From contig NZ_CP115174.1 of the NCBI RefSeq assembly GCF_027625475.1, positions 806,001 through 870,000 of the forward strand: a stretch of 64,000 nt of DNA, given 5' to 3'. Made by a program: the position numbers and the translations under genes. The notes beneath the pieces are model-generated. The model ran no database searches, had not been told where the DNA came from, and worked only from the letters and a program-made list of their open reading frames with translations. How positions within the stretch are numbered: the stretch's first letter is position 1; each line of letters starts with the position of its first letter. The stretch comes from Sphingomonas abietis. GTDB taxonomy: Bacteria; Pseudomonadota; Alphaproteobacteria; Sphingomonadales; Sphingomonadaceae. Below are positions 8,935-18,000 of this stretch, one piece after another.

Positions 8935-10575
8935 TCAGAACGGATAGTAGCGGAAGCTCACGAAGCCCATGCTCTGGCCGACCTGCGGCATACCGCCGAC
9001 GCCCTCGAACAGCTGACGCTGGGTGTAGCTGTAGACCAGGCCGACCTGCGCCTTGCCGTAGGAACCCGAATAGATCTTGTCCCAGAAGCCGCCGGTGATC
9101 TGGCGGATGCGGCGGGTGTTGCCGGCGCAGGTGCCGCCTTCGATATCGCAGCCGCTGTTGACCGCGGTCGGCAGGCCGATGCCATAACCATTGCCCAGGA
9201 TCTTGCGCTTTTCCTGCTCTTCGCCGGCATAAGCGTAGAAATCGAGCATCTTGGTGGCGTGCAGGGTGGCGCCTGCGAGCAGCATGAACTCGCTCACGCC
9301 ATGGGCCTTGCCATCCTGCGAGTAGGTGATGTCGGCCAGGCTGGCGGTGCCGTAACGGCCGATGCCCTTGCCATCCATGCCCGAGAACTGGACGTCGAGC
9401 AGCTTGGGCACGACCTGGAAGGCGACGCTGCCGCCGAAGCCGTGGCCGTGCGCGGCGCCGTTGGAGTCGGTGCCGTTCAGGTGGGTCGAGAAGGTGCGGT
9501 ACAGGCCGAAGCCTTCGAGGTGCAGCGAATGCCCGCCAATATCGGCTTCATAGGCGACCTTGCCGATGAAATCGGGGATATGGTTGAGCGACAGGTTGTT
9601 GCTGCTCGCGAAACCCGAACCGGCGGCCTGGTTATAGGTAACGGTGGTCGGGATGGTGCCGATCGGGGCGATCGTCGCCGGATTTTCAGCCGAGGCCGCG
9701 ATCCACAGCTTGTGATCGAGGAAGTCGCCGGTCACGCGGACCTGCGGCTGGCGCGCCCACACGAAACCGGGGACGTACTGGGCATCGACTTCCGGCGGCG
9801 GGGTTTCGTTGCGCGGGGTGATCCCCTTGCTGTTCATCGTCGCCAGCGACCAGTTCTGACCGGCCAGCAGGTGGATGCCGTAGGAGCCCTTGTTCCAGTC
9901 GGCCGTGCCGTACAGCACGCGGATACGCGGGTTGTAGCTGTTCGACTGGTTCGAGTTGGCGGTCTGCGCGCCACCCTGGAAATCGAACTCGCCATACATG
10001 GACAGCAGGGTCGATTTGTTCACGTCGCCCTGCGCGAGGAAGGACACGCGGCTCTGGCGCGCCGTGAAGCGGCCTTCCGAGGTGTGCGCGGCGCGGTTGT
10101 TGGCGAAGGGCACCGAGAAGCTCGACGAGATGTCGTTGCCCTGGAAGTGATTGCGATAGATGCCGGCCAGTTCGAGATAGCCGCCCGGCGTGATGGTGAT
10201 GCCCTTGAAGTAGAACTTGTCGTTGTGATGTTCCTTGTCGATCGCCGAGGCGATCTGGGTGTTCACCTGGGTCGGCGTGACCGGCGGCGTCGCGGCGACC
10301 TGCTGCTGCACGGCCTGGACCTGCGTCTGGGTCGACTGGAGCGCGCTTTCGGCCGTGTCGATGCGGGCCACGGTCGCGGTCTGTGCCGTTTTCTGACCTT
10401 CGACCTCGCCACGCAGCGACTGCACTTCGGCCTGAAGTGCCTTCACCTGTGCCAGCAACTGCCCGTTGGCGTTGGCTGCGGCGCGGTGATGAACCTTGTG
10501 GGTGGCGGCGTCTGCGACGCCAGCGCCCACGGCATTAATGGCTACGGCTGCGAGCAGCGCGTTGCGGATTTTCAT
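8935..10575 (-). CDS. Outer membrane porin with N-terminal coiled coil
   Basis: A 546-residue protein with a signal peptide (MKIRNALLAAVAINAVGAGVADA), a periplasmic coiled-coil segment at about residues 35-95 (LLAQVKALQAEVQSLRGEVE and Gln/Ala-rich heptads), a Pro-rich linker, and a barrel of roughly 430 residues with alternating aromatic strands that ends in FRYYPF, a C-terminal phenylalanine recognised for barrel assembly. It is of the porin type with an N-terminal coiled coil; the substrate is unknown. It is divergent from the orphan kinase gene, and the shared upstream region holds one of the three GTGAAAT palindromes about 130 bases before its start, so it may belong to the kinase/regulator regulon. 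Confidence 0.85.
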   Translation of the reverse strand: MKIRNALLAAVAINAVGAGVADAATHKVHHRAAANANGQLLAQVKALQAEVQSLRGEVEGQKTAQTATVARIDTAESALQSTQTQVQAVQQQVAATPPVTPTQVNTQIASAIDKEHHNDKFYFKGITITPGGYLELAGIYRNHFQGNDISSSFSVPFANNRAAHTSEGRFTARQSRVSFLAQGDVNKSTLLSMYGEFDFQGGAQTANSNQSNSYNPRIRVLYGTADWNKGSYGIHLLAGQNWSLATMNSKGITPRNETPPPEVDAQYVPGFVWARQPQVRVTGDFLDHKLWIAASAENPATIAPIGTIPTTVTYNQAAGSGFASSNNLSLNHIPDFIGKVAYEADIGGHSLHLEGFGLYRTFSTHLNGTDSNGAAHGHGFGGSVAFQVVPKLLDVQFSGMDGKGIGRYGTASLADITYSQDGKAHGVSEFMLLAGATLHATKMLDFYAYAGEEQEKRKILGNGYGIGLPTAVNSGCDIEGGTCAGNTRRIRQITGGFWDKIYSGSYGKAQVGLVYSYTQRQLFEGVGGMPQVGQSMGFVSFRYYPF

Positions 10576-10704
10576 GTCTTAGCCCCTTGGTGCGGTGAAC
10601 AAGCGAGCCGCAGCTAGGTTGATGCCATGACTCTTATGTTACAAGGCAATCAAGATTCGTGTTTCAGCGGAAAATAGCGGCCAATATCGTGGTTTTTTGG
10701 GTAG

Positions 10705-10720
10705 GTGAAATTAATTTCAC
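10705..10720. promoter_or_regulatory. Palindromic operator, site 1 (GTGAAAT-TA-ATTTCAC)
   Basis: A perfect 16-bp palindrome in the AT-rich divergent region between the porin and the orphan kinase. The same 7-base arms with a 2-base spacer recur in front of the secreted protein and in front of the RND pump. By position it is probably the binding site of the response regulator encoded in this block; that is inference. Confidence 0.6.
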
Positions 10721-10849
10721 TTTGGCATGATGCGATATGAATCCATGATTTTATGGAAACATCTAGAAAGAGATGTAAGAAATTCCCCGAAATGATATTC
10801 TGTATCTCGATGATTTTGGTCGAGGTGGGTTTGCCACGCCGATGACGCG

Positions 10850-10878
10850 CTGCGCGTTTCATGACTGCGCGTTTCATG
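10850..10878. repeat. 15-bp tandem duplication at the orphan kinase start
   Basis: CTGCGCGTTTCATG occurs twice in a row (10850-10863 and 10865-10878) separated by one A. Each copy ends in an ATG, so the duplication creates a second in-frame start 15 bases before the start that aligns with the paralogous kinase. Confidence 0.8.
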
Positions 10879-12252
10879 CTGTCTGAGCGGCTGCGGATTC
10901 AGGATATCCGGAACACCAGCACGTTCCGCCTGACGATCATGTTCGGGCTGGTGTTCACGATCGGCGTCGCCGTCCTGCTGGGTGTGATCTACGGCCTGTC
11001 TGCGCGCGAGCTCACTCTCCGCAGCGACCGGATCTTGCGGCTGGAGGCGCTGATGCTCGAAGCCGCTCCGCCGGGCAGCCTCCCCGATCTCATTCGCAAC
11101 GAAATCGCGCGGAGTGCCAGCGGGCAGAATTATTTCGAGCTGCGCTCCGATACCGGCGATCGGGTCGTCGGCAATATCGAGGTGTCGGAGGATCTGCCGC
11201 TCGATCGGCCCGTCGAGATCGCGCCCGGCCATGGTCTCGACGTGCCGATCCGCCTGCTCGCGGTGCGCACCCGTTCGGAAGAGACGCTGTTCGTTGGGCG
11301 GGACATCAGCGTGGTGCTGGATCTCCGCAACCGGGTTCTCACCATCCTGGTCGGCAGCGGCCTCGCCACCGCGATCGCCGTGCTGATCAGCGGCATCCTG
11401 CTCAGCCTGGCGCCGTTGCGGCGGGTGCGGGACATGCAGCAGGCAAGCCGCAGCATTGCCGCCGGCAATCTCGATATGCGGATGCCGCTGATGGGGCGGG
11501 GCGACGAACTCGATCTCTTCGCGGGCACGGTCAACACCATGGTCGAGGAGGTCGGCCGGGTGATCGCGCAGGTCAAAGGCGTGACCGATGCGATCGCCCA
11601 TGATCTGCGCACGCCGCTCACCCGGGTCCGCAGCCAGCTCTATCGTGCCCATCAGGTGCCTGGGATCGTCTCTCCCGCCACGGCGATGATCGAGGCGGCC
11701 ACCGTCGATCTCGATATCGTGCTCGATCGCTTCGCCGCGCTGCTGCGCATATCGGAACTGGAGGCCGGCAGCGGACGGGCGGGATTCGGGCCGGTCGATC
11801 TCGCGCATATCGTGGCGAGCATTCATGATCTCTACGAGCCGCTGGCGGACGAACGGAGCATCGTCTTCGAGGCGGATCATGCGCGGCTGGATCAGGTGCT
11901 GGGCGACGACAAGCTGCTGTTCGAGGCGGTGAGCAATCTGGTCGATAATGCGATCAAGTTCACGCCGATCGGGGGGCGGGTGGGCATTGCGCTGCGCGAC
12001 GATGGCCATGGCCCGGTGATCGAGGTCCGCGACGATGGGCCGGGCCTGGCGGAGGACGAGAAGCATGCGGTGCTGCGGCGCTTCCATCGCGGCGCCGCGG
12101 CGGTGGATGTTCCGGGTAGCGGGCTGGGCCTGAGCATCGTCTCGGCGATCATGCACCTGCACGGCTTTGCGCTCGATTTCGCCGATGGCGAGCCGGGGTT
12201 GATCGCGCGTTTATGCTGCCATGAGAACAGGGGGGCGACGGCCGAGCAGTGA
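10876..12252 (+). CDS. Sensor histidine kinase, orphan copy
   Basis: A 458-residue membrane sensor. Helix 1 is at about residues 19-41, a small periplasmic sensor region at 42-153, helix 2 at 154-178, HAMP at 180-232, the phosphorylated His at H242 in AHDLRTPLTR, and an ATPase domain with NLVDNAIKFTP, DDGPGLAED and GSGLGLSIV. The start was chosen because it aligns without gaps to the second kinase at 13614 (MLSERL against MRSERL); an ATG 15 bases upstream is an alternative. The two proteins align gaplessly over at least the first 250 residues. Unlike its paralogue it has no response regulator beside it; the 285 bases upstream are non-coding. It probably shares the regulator at 12941, by inference. 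Confidence 0.92.
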   Translation: MLSERLRIQDIRNTSTFRLTIMFGLVFTIGVAVLLGVIYGLSARELTLRSDRILRLEALMLEAAPPGSLPDLIRNEIARSASGQNYFELRSDTGDRVVGNIEVSEDLPLDRPVEIAPGHGLDVPIRLLAVRTRSEETLFVGRDISVVLDLRNRVLTILVGSGLATAIAVLISGILLSLAPLRRVRDMQQASRSIAAGNLDMRMPLMGRGDELDLFAGTVNTMVEEVGRVIAQVKGVTDAIAHDLRTPLTRVRSQLYRAHQVPGIVSPATAMIEAATVDLDIVLDRFAALLRISELEAGSGRAGFGPVDLAHIVASIHDLYEPLADERSIVFEADHARLDQVLGDDKLLFEAVSNLVDNAIKFTPIGGRVGIALRDDGHGPVIEVRDDGPGLAEDEKHAVLRRFHRGAAAVDVPGSGLGLSIVSAIMHLHGFALDFADGEPGLIARLCCHENRGATAEQ

Positions 12253-12264
12253 AATTCATTTCAC
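12249..12264. promoter_or_regulatory. Palindromic operator, site 2 (GTGAAAT-TC-ATTTCAC)
   Basis: Seven-base inverted arms with a 2-base spacer, overlapping the stop codon of the orphan kinase. The following bases TAGCTACTGCCG nearly repeat TAGCCGCTGCCG after site 3, so 28 of 32 bases are shared between sites 2 and 3. It precedes the secreted protein gene by about 180 bases. Confidence 0.6.
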
Positions 12265-12389
12265 TAGCTACTGCCGCCGAAAAGTTCGATCCGGCAACAG
12301 TCGAAGCATATCTCTGCGGTTTAAGCCCCGCCGTCCCATGCGTCGACATCCAGTCTAGACTGTGCTGCCGACCCGCTCGTCGGCGGCCT

Positions 12390-12426
12390 CCGACCACCGG
12401 CGATCTTTCAGCTTGCCGGTGGTCGG
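12390..12426 (+). other. Stable hairpin in the leader of the small secreted protein gene
   Basis: CCGACCACCGGC (12390-12401) pairs perfectly with GCCGGTGGTCGG (12415-12426) around a 13-base loop. It ends 19 bases before the ATG at 12446. It has no T-tract, so it may be a leader structure or a weak transcript end for the kinase. Confidence 0.5.
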
Positions 12427-12445
12427 TTAGATGCAGGAATGGCCG

Positions 12446-12871
12446 ATGAAGAAAATCATTCCGCTTGCCGCCCTCTCGCTGACGGCGCTCCTCACCTCGC
12501 ACGCACTGGCCGCCAGCCCGACCGGCATCAGCTTCCGGGAACTGGAATATCAGCAACCGCGTGATCCGCTGCTGCCTGCCGCCCAGTCTTCCGACATCGT
12601 CGAGCATACCGCGCCGGCCCGCCTGGCGAACGCCGCTGCCGCGCTGGATGCCGCCATCCCGGTCGGCACGTCGCGTGCCGATGCCGAGGCCATTCTGCGG
12701 AAGGCGGGCGCGACCTGCCGCCCGGCCACCGGCACGTCGGAGCGTTGCCGCTATTTCGACGTCAGCACCCGCGATCCTTATGTCGACGCCGTCCGTTGGA
12801 ACGTCCGCGTCGATTTCGCCGATGATCAGGTCCGCCGCCTGTCGATCGATCGCAGCTGGGTGCGCAGCTGA
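12446..12871 (+). CDS. Small secreted protein, paralogue of the one at 20987
   Basis: A 141-residue protein with a Sec signal peptide (MKKIIPLAALSLTALLTSHALAA) and AGGAA before the ATG. The C-terminal half follows AIPVGT, A-E-A-I-L, AGATCRP, ERC, DAVRW, then VRRLSIDR. The same framework recurs in the protein at 20987, including two conserved cysteines that could form a disulfide. The short alpha/beta pattern with an IPxGT turn is reminiscent of BamE/SmpA-like (BLIP-type) periplasmic domains, but this is inference. Lying between the orphan kinase and the regulator/kinase pair, it is a candidate periplasmic modulator or target of the sensory system. No function is known to me. Confidence 0.8.
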   Translation: MKKIIPLAALSLTALLTSHALAASPTGISFRELEYQQPRDPLLPAAQSSDIVEHTAPARLANAAAALDAAIPVGTSRADAEAILRKAGATCRPATGTSERCRYFDVSTRDPYVDAVRWNVRVDFADDQVRRLSIDRSWVRS

Positions 12872-12940
12872 TACGCAGGCGCGGCGCGATGATCGTGCCG
12901 CTCTCTTTGCGTGTCGCCATGATTGCTCTATCCGGCAGCT

Positions 12941-13624
12941 ATGGCCCGCATATTGGTGATAGAAGACGATGCTGCCACGGCGCAGGAGATCGTTACCGAA
13001 CTGACTAGCCACGGCCATCAGGTCGTGCATGTCGACGACGGCCTGGCCGCGCTCGAAAAAGCGACGCGCGAGGCGTTCGATGCCGTCACCCTCGACCGGA
13101 TGTTGCCCGGCATGGACGGGTTGGCGCTGGTCGAGCGGTTGCGGGAACGGCGCATCCGCGTGCCCGTGCTGATGATCAGCGCGCTCAGCGACGTCGATGA
13201 TCGCATCGCCGGCCTGCGCGCAGGCGGCGACGATTACATGACCAAGCCCTTCGCCTCGAACGAGATGGCGATGCGGGTCGAGGTGCTGCTCCGCCGCCAT
13301 CAGCAGCAGGAGCCTTCGGAAAGTGCGATGCTGAAGGTCGGCGGCGTCGAGATCGACCTGATCCGCCGCAAGGTCCAGGTCGATGGCGAGCCCGTCCGGC
13401 TGCTCCACATGGAATTCCGCCTGCTCGAATTCCTCGCCCGCAACGCCGGGGATATCGTCAGTCGGCGGATCATCTTCGAGCAGGTCTGGGGCTATTATTT
13501 CGATCCCGGCGCCAACCTGATCAATGTCCATATCGCGCGGCTGCGCAAGAAACTGGACCGGCCGGGCAAGCCCTCCGCCATCGCCACCGTGAAAGGCGAG
13601 GGCTATCGCCTCGATGCGATCTGA
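12941..13624 (+). CDS. OmpR-family response regulator
   Basis: A 227-residue regulator with a receiver domain (IEDD at residues 7-10, phospho-acceptor D52 in TLDRMLPGMDG, K in KPF near residue 101) and a C-terminal winged-helix DNA-binding domain (FRLLEFLARNAG, then VHIARLRKKLD and KGEGYRLDAI). Its 3' end overlaps the start of the second kinase by 11 bases, a typical coupled two-component pair. The start at MARILVI matches the family N-terminus although no strong ribosome site is visible. The three palindromes in this block are its likely binding sites, and the RND pump its likely target. Confidence 0.93.
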   Translation: MARILVIEDDAATAQEIVTELTSHGHQVVHVDDGLAALEKATREAFDAVTLDRMLPGMDGLALVERLRERRIRVPVLMISALSDVDDRIAGLRAGGDDYMTKPFASNEMAMRVEVLLRRHQQQEPSESAMLKVGGVEIDLIRRKVQVDGEPVRLLHMEFRLLEFLARNAGDIVSRRIIFEQVWGYYFDPGANLINVHIARLRKKLDRPGKPSAIATVKGEGYRLDAI

Positions 13625-14969
13625 GCGGCTCCACTTTCCGGATATCCGCAATACGAGCACGTTCCGGCTGACCTTGCTGCTCGGGTTGGTGACGATGGTG
13701 GGCCTGGTCGCGCTGGTCGGGCTGATCTACGGGCTCTCGGTGCGGGAACTGAACGCGCGAACCGACGGAATCCTGCGTATCCAGAGCAAGCGGCTGATGG
13801 CGGCCACGCCGGCCGATCTGCCCGGCAACATCCAGACGATGATCACGGACGGCACGCCCGGCCTCAACTATTTCGGCCTGCTCGCGCCCGATGGGGCCCG
13901 GATCATCGGGCCGCTGGGCGATGTGCCCGGGCTCCGCGATGGTCGCTTCCAGGAAGTGGCGGCGGTGCCCGGCGTGCATGGGCCCATCCGTATGCTCGCG
14001 ACGCGAACGCCCTGGGGCGAGACGATCCTGGTCGGTCGCGACATCACGCCGATCGTCGATCTGCGCGAACGGGTGACGGAGGAGCTTCTGCTCAGCGGCG
14101 TCGTCGTCGCGGCGCTCACCCTCATATCGGGCATCGCGCTGAGCCTGGCGCCGCTGCGCCGCGTCGATGCGCTCCAGCGTTCGGCGCAGGAGATCGCGGC
14201 CGGCGATCTGGACAAGCGGATGCCGATCATGGGCCGGGGTGACGAGCTCGATCTCTTCGCCGGCACCGTCAACACGATGGTCGAAGAGGTCAGCCGGGTC
14301 GTCTCGCAGGTCAAGGCGGTGACGGATGCGGTCGCCCATGATCTGCGCACGCCGCTGACCCGGGTTCGCACCCAGCTCTATCGCGCCAGCCGGGAAGCCG
14401 GTGCCGATGCGTCGCTGGTGGGGCGGATCGAACTGGCGATCGCCGATCTCGACACCGTGCTGGAACGATTCGCGGCGCTGCTCCGCATTTCCGAGCTGGA
14501 GGCGCGCAGCCGGCGCGCCGGCTTCGGCGACGTCGCGCTCCCTCGGCTGATCGGCGCGATCATGAGCCTGTACGAGCCGCTGGCCGAGGAGCGCGGCATC
14601 GCGCTCTCGGTCGACAGCCTGCATGGCGGCAGCGTGTATGGCGACGAAAAGCTGCTGTTCGAGGCGATCGGCAATCTCGTCGACAATGCCATCAAGTTCG
14701 CGCCCGTCGGCGGCCATGTCTCCCTGTCGCTGAGGCAGGAGAATGCCCATGTCATCATCGAAGTAAGGGACGATGGCCCCGGCATTCCGCTGGAGCATCA
14801 CAAGTCCGTGCTCCGCCGCTTCGACCGGGGTGATGCGGCGGCGGAAGTGGAGGGGACAGGACTGGGCCTGAGCGTCGTGGCGGCGATATTGCACCTGCAC
14901 AAATTTGAGCTGGAATTTGCCGATGCTATGCCCGGCTTGATTGCCAGGATCATGGCGCCGCACCCATAA
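13614..14969 (+). CDS. Sensor histidine kinase, cognate partner of the regulator at 12941
   Basis: A 451-residue sensor with helix 1 at about residues 19-41, a periplasmic region of about 110 residues, helix 2 at 157-178, HAMP, phospho-His H242 in AHDLRTPLTR and an ATPase domain (NLVDNAIKFAP, DDGPGIPLE, GTGLGLSVV). It overlaps the regulator gene, so the two are translated together. It is a clear paralogue of the kinase at 10876. The HAMP and dimerisation region is almost identical (MGRGDELDLFAGTVNTMVEE in both), while the periplasmic regions differ more, which suggests that the two sense different signals or different partners but may signal to one regulator. Confidence 0.94.
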   Translation: MRSERLHFPDIRNTSTFRLTLLLGLVTMVGLVALVGLIYGLSVRELNARTDGILRIQSKRLMAATPADLPGNIQTMITDGTPGLNYFGLLAPDGARIIGPLGDVPGLRDGRFQEVAAVPGVHGPIRMLATRTPWGETILVGRDITPIVDLRERVTEELLLSGVVVAALTLISGIALSLAPLRRVDALQRSAQEIAAGDLDKRMPIMGRGDELDLFAGTVNTMVEEVSRVVSQVKAVTDAVAHDLRTPLTRVRTQLYRASREAGADASLVGRIELAIADLDTVLERFAALLRISELEARSRRAGFGDVALPRLIGAIMSLYEPLAEERGIALSVDSLHGGSVYGDEKLLFEAIGNLVDNAIKFAPVGGHVSLSLRQENAHVIIEVRDDGPGIPLEHHKSVLRRFDRGDAAAEVEGTGLGLSVVAAILHLHKFELEFADAMPGLIARIMAPHP

Positions 14970-14984
14970 TCTGCCGCAATCCCG

Positions 14985-15000
14985 GTGAAATTCATTTCAC
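14985..15000. promoter_or_regulatory. Palindromic operator, site 3 (GTGAAAT-TC-ATTTCAC)
   Basis: Identical in 16 of 16 bases to site 2 and followed by the similar TAGCCGCTGCCG. It lies in the short gap between the second kinase and the RND pump, 40 bases before the pump's ATG, where a bound regulator would control the efflux operon. Confidence 0.65.
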
Positions 15001-15040
15001 TAGCCGCTGCCGTCGTACAAGGCGATGGGAGACGGAGCCG

Positions 15041-18000
15041 ATGATGCGTTGCGGCAAGCCGTTCGGGCACCGCAATGATCATACGCTCCGTAAAGCCGGG
15101 ATGGCCATGCTTCAGCTCGTTAAACTCGCCCTCAGCAAGCCTTATACCTTCGTCGTTCTCGCAATTCTCATCCTGCTGTCGGGATCGATAGCGTGGGAAG
15201 AGACGCCGACGGATATTTTCCCCGATATCAAGATTCCCGTGATCGCGGCGATCTGGACGTATAACGGCCTGCCGCCGACGGACATGGCCGGCCGGATTGT
15301 GGGCTATTACGAGCGATCATTGCCGTCCACGGTCAACAATATCGAGCATATCGAAAGCCAGTCGCTGAACGGCGTCGGCGTGGTGAAGATCTTCTTCCAG
15401 CCGGGCACCGATATCCGCACTGCCTCCGCGCAGGTGACGGCGATGTCGCAGACCGTGCTGAAGCAGATGCCGCCCGGCATCACCCCTCCGCAGATTCTCA
15501 ACTACAGCGCCTCGACGGTGCCGATCCTCCAGCTCGCTCTGTCGTCCAAGACGCTGACGGAAGCGCAGATCTTCGATTACGGCAACCAGACGATCAAGCC
15601 GGCCCTCTCCACCGTCGCCGGCGCCGCCCTGCCGACGCCTTATGGCGGTCGCCAGCGCCAGATCCAGATCGATCTCAATCCGGCGGCGTTGCAGGCGCTC
15701 CATCTCTCGGCCGTGGATGTCGGCAACGCGCTCGCCGCGCAGAATCAGATCGTGCCGGCCGGCACGACGAAGATCGGCGAGTATGAGTATGATTTCACGC
15801 TCAACAACGCCCCGAAGGTGGTCGAGCAGCTCAACAACCTGCCGATCAGGACCGTCAACGGCGCCACCGTCTACATGCGCGACGTCGCCCAGGTGCGCGA
15901 CGGATCGCCGCCGCAGACCAATGTGGTGCGCGTCGATGGCCGCCGTGCGGTGCTGATGTCGCTGCTGAAGAGCGGCAGCACGTCGACGATCGATATCGTC
16001 AACGGCGCCCGCGCGATGCTGCCCAAGCTGCAGCAGACCTTGCCGGCCTCGCTGCATATCCAGCCGCTGTCCGATCAGTCCCTGTTCGTGAAGGCCTCGG
16101 TCGCCGGCGTGATCCGGGAAGGCGTCATCGCCGCCGCGCTGACGTCGCTGATGATCCTGCTGTTCCTCGGCTCATGGCGGTCGACGGTGATCATCGCGGC
16201 GTCGATCCCGCTGGCCATCCTGGCCGCGGTCGCCGCGCTCTCGGCGAGCGGACAGACCCTGAACGTGATGACCCTGGGCGGCCTCGCTCTGGCGGTCGGC
16301 ATCCTCGTCGACGACGCGACCGTGACGATCGAGAACATCAACTACCATCTCGAAAACGGCAAGAGCGTCCGCGATGCGATCCTGGACGGCGCGCAGCAGA
16401 TCGTCGGCCCGGCGTTCGTGTCGCTGCTGTGCATCTGTATCGCGTTCGTGCCGATGTTCTTCCTGCCGGGCGTCGCGGGCTTCCTGTTCGCGCCGATGGC
16501 GATGGCGGTGGTGTTCGCGATGATCGCCAGCTTCATCCTGTCGCGCACCCTGGTGCCGACGATGGGCAACTATCTGCTGCGCGATCATGCCACCGAGCAC
16601 AGCGCCGAGATCATGCGGATGCATGACGCCGGTGCGGGCCGTCCGAACACGCGCAATCCGTTCCGCCTGTTCCAGCATGGCTTCGAGAAGCGCTTCGAGC
16701 AGGTGCGCGCTTATTATGTCCAGATCCTCGCCTTCGCCCTGGCACGTCGACGCGTGTTCGTGCCGGCTTTCCTGGGCGTGGTGCTGATCTCCTTCGCGCT
16801 GGTGCCGCTGCTGGGCCGCAACTTTTTCCCGGAGATCGATTCCGGCCAGATCGACATGCACGTCCGCGCGCCGGTCGGCACCCGGATCGAAGAGACCACC
16901 GCGTTGTTCGATCATGTCGAGGATCGGGTGCGCGGGATCATACCGCCGGACGAGATCAGCACGATCGTCGACAATATCGGCCTGCCGGTCTCGGGCATCA
17001 ACATCGCCTATTCGAACAATGGCACGATCGGGCCGCAGGATGGCGACATCCTGATCACGCTGAAGGAAGGCCACAAGCCGACCGCCGCATATGTGCAGGC
17101 GCTGCGCAAGGCGTTGCCGGACGATTTCCCCGGCAGCAGCTTCGCGTTCCTGCCGGCCGATATCGTCAGCCAGATCCTGAACTTCGGCGCGCCCGCCCCG
17201 ATCGACGTGCAGGTCTCCGGCCCGGATGCCGAGGGCGGCAAGCGCTATGCGCAGGAACTCGCCGCCAAGATGGCCCGTGTCGCCGGCCTCGCCGACGTCC
17301 GCGTCCAGCAGGCGACCAACTATCCGGACCTCTCGTTCGATGTGGATCGCGCGCGCGCCGATCGGATCGGCATCACCGAGAACGACGTCACCCGTGGCGT
17401 CTCGACCAGCCTTGCCGGCAGCTTCCAGATCGCGCCGACCTTCTGGCTCAACCCGAAGAACAGCGTGTCCTATCCGGTCGTGATCCAGGCGCCGCAATAT
17501 CGGACCGACTCGATCACGGCGATGGACAATCTGCCGATCACCGGTGCGTCCGATGGCGCCTCGCAGGTTCTCGGCGGCCTCGGTACGCTGCATCGCGGGC
17601 TCATCCCGGCGGTGGTCTCCCACTATGCGATCAAGCCGGTGTTCGATGTGTTCGCCACCCCGCAGGGTCGTGATCTCGGTGCCGTCGCGGGAGATATCCA
17701 GACGATCATCAAGCAGACCGCGCATGATCTGCCGAAGGGATCGACGATCATCGTGCGCGGCCAGGTGGAGACGATGAACACCGCCTTCACCGGCCTGATC
17801 CTCGGCCTGCTCGGCGCGATCGCGCTGATCTACCTGCTGATCGTGGTGAACTTCCAGAGCTGGACCGATCCGGCGGTGATCGTCTCGGCGCTGCCGGCCG
17901 CGCTCGCCGGCATCGTCTGGATGCTGTTCGCCACCCATACGCCCCTGTCCGTGCCCGCCCTCACCGGCGCGATCATGTGCATGGGCGTGGCGACCGCCAA

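Noticed and set aside
10650..10877. Small minus-strand frame between porin and orphan kinase
   Set aside because: It covers the AT-rich divergent promoter and the palindrome; no ribosome site or conserved features.
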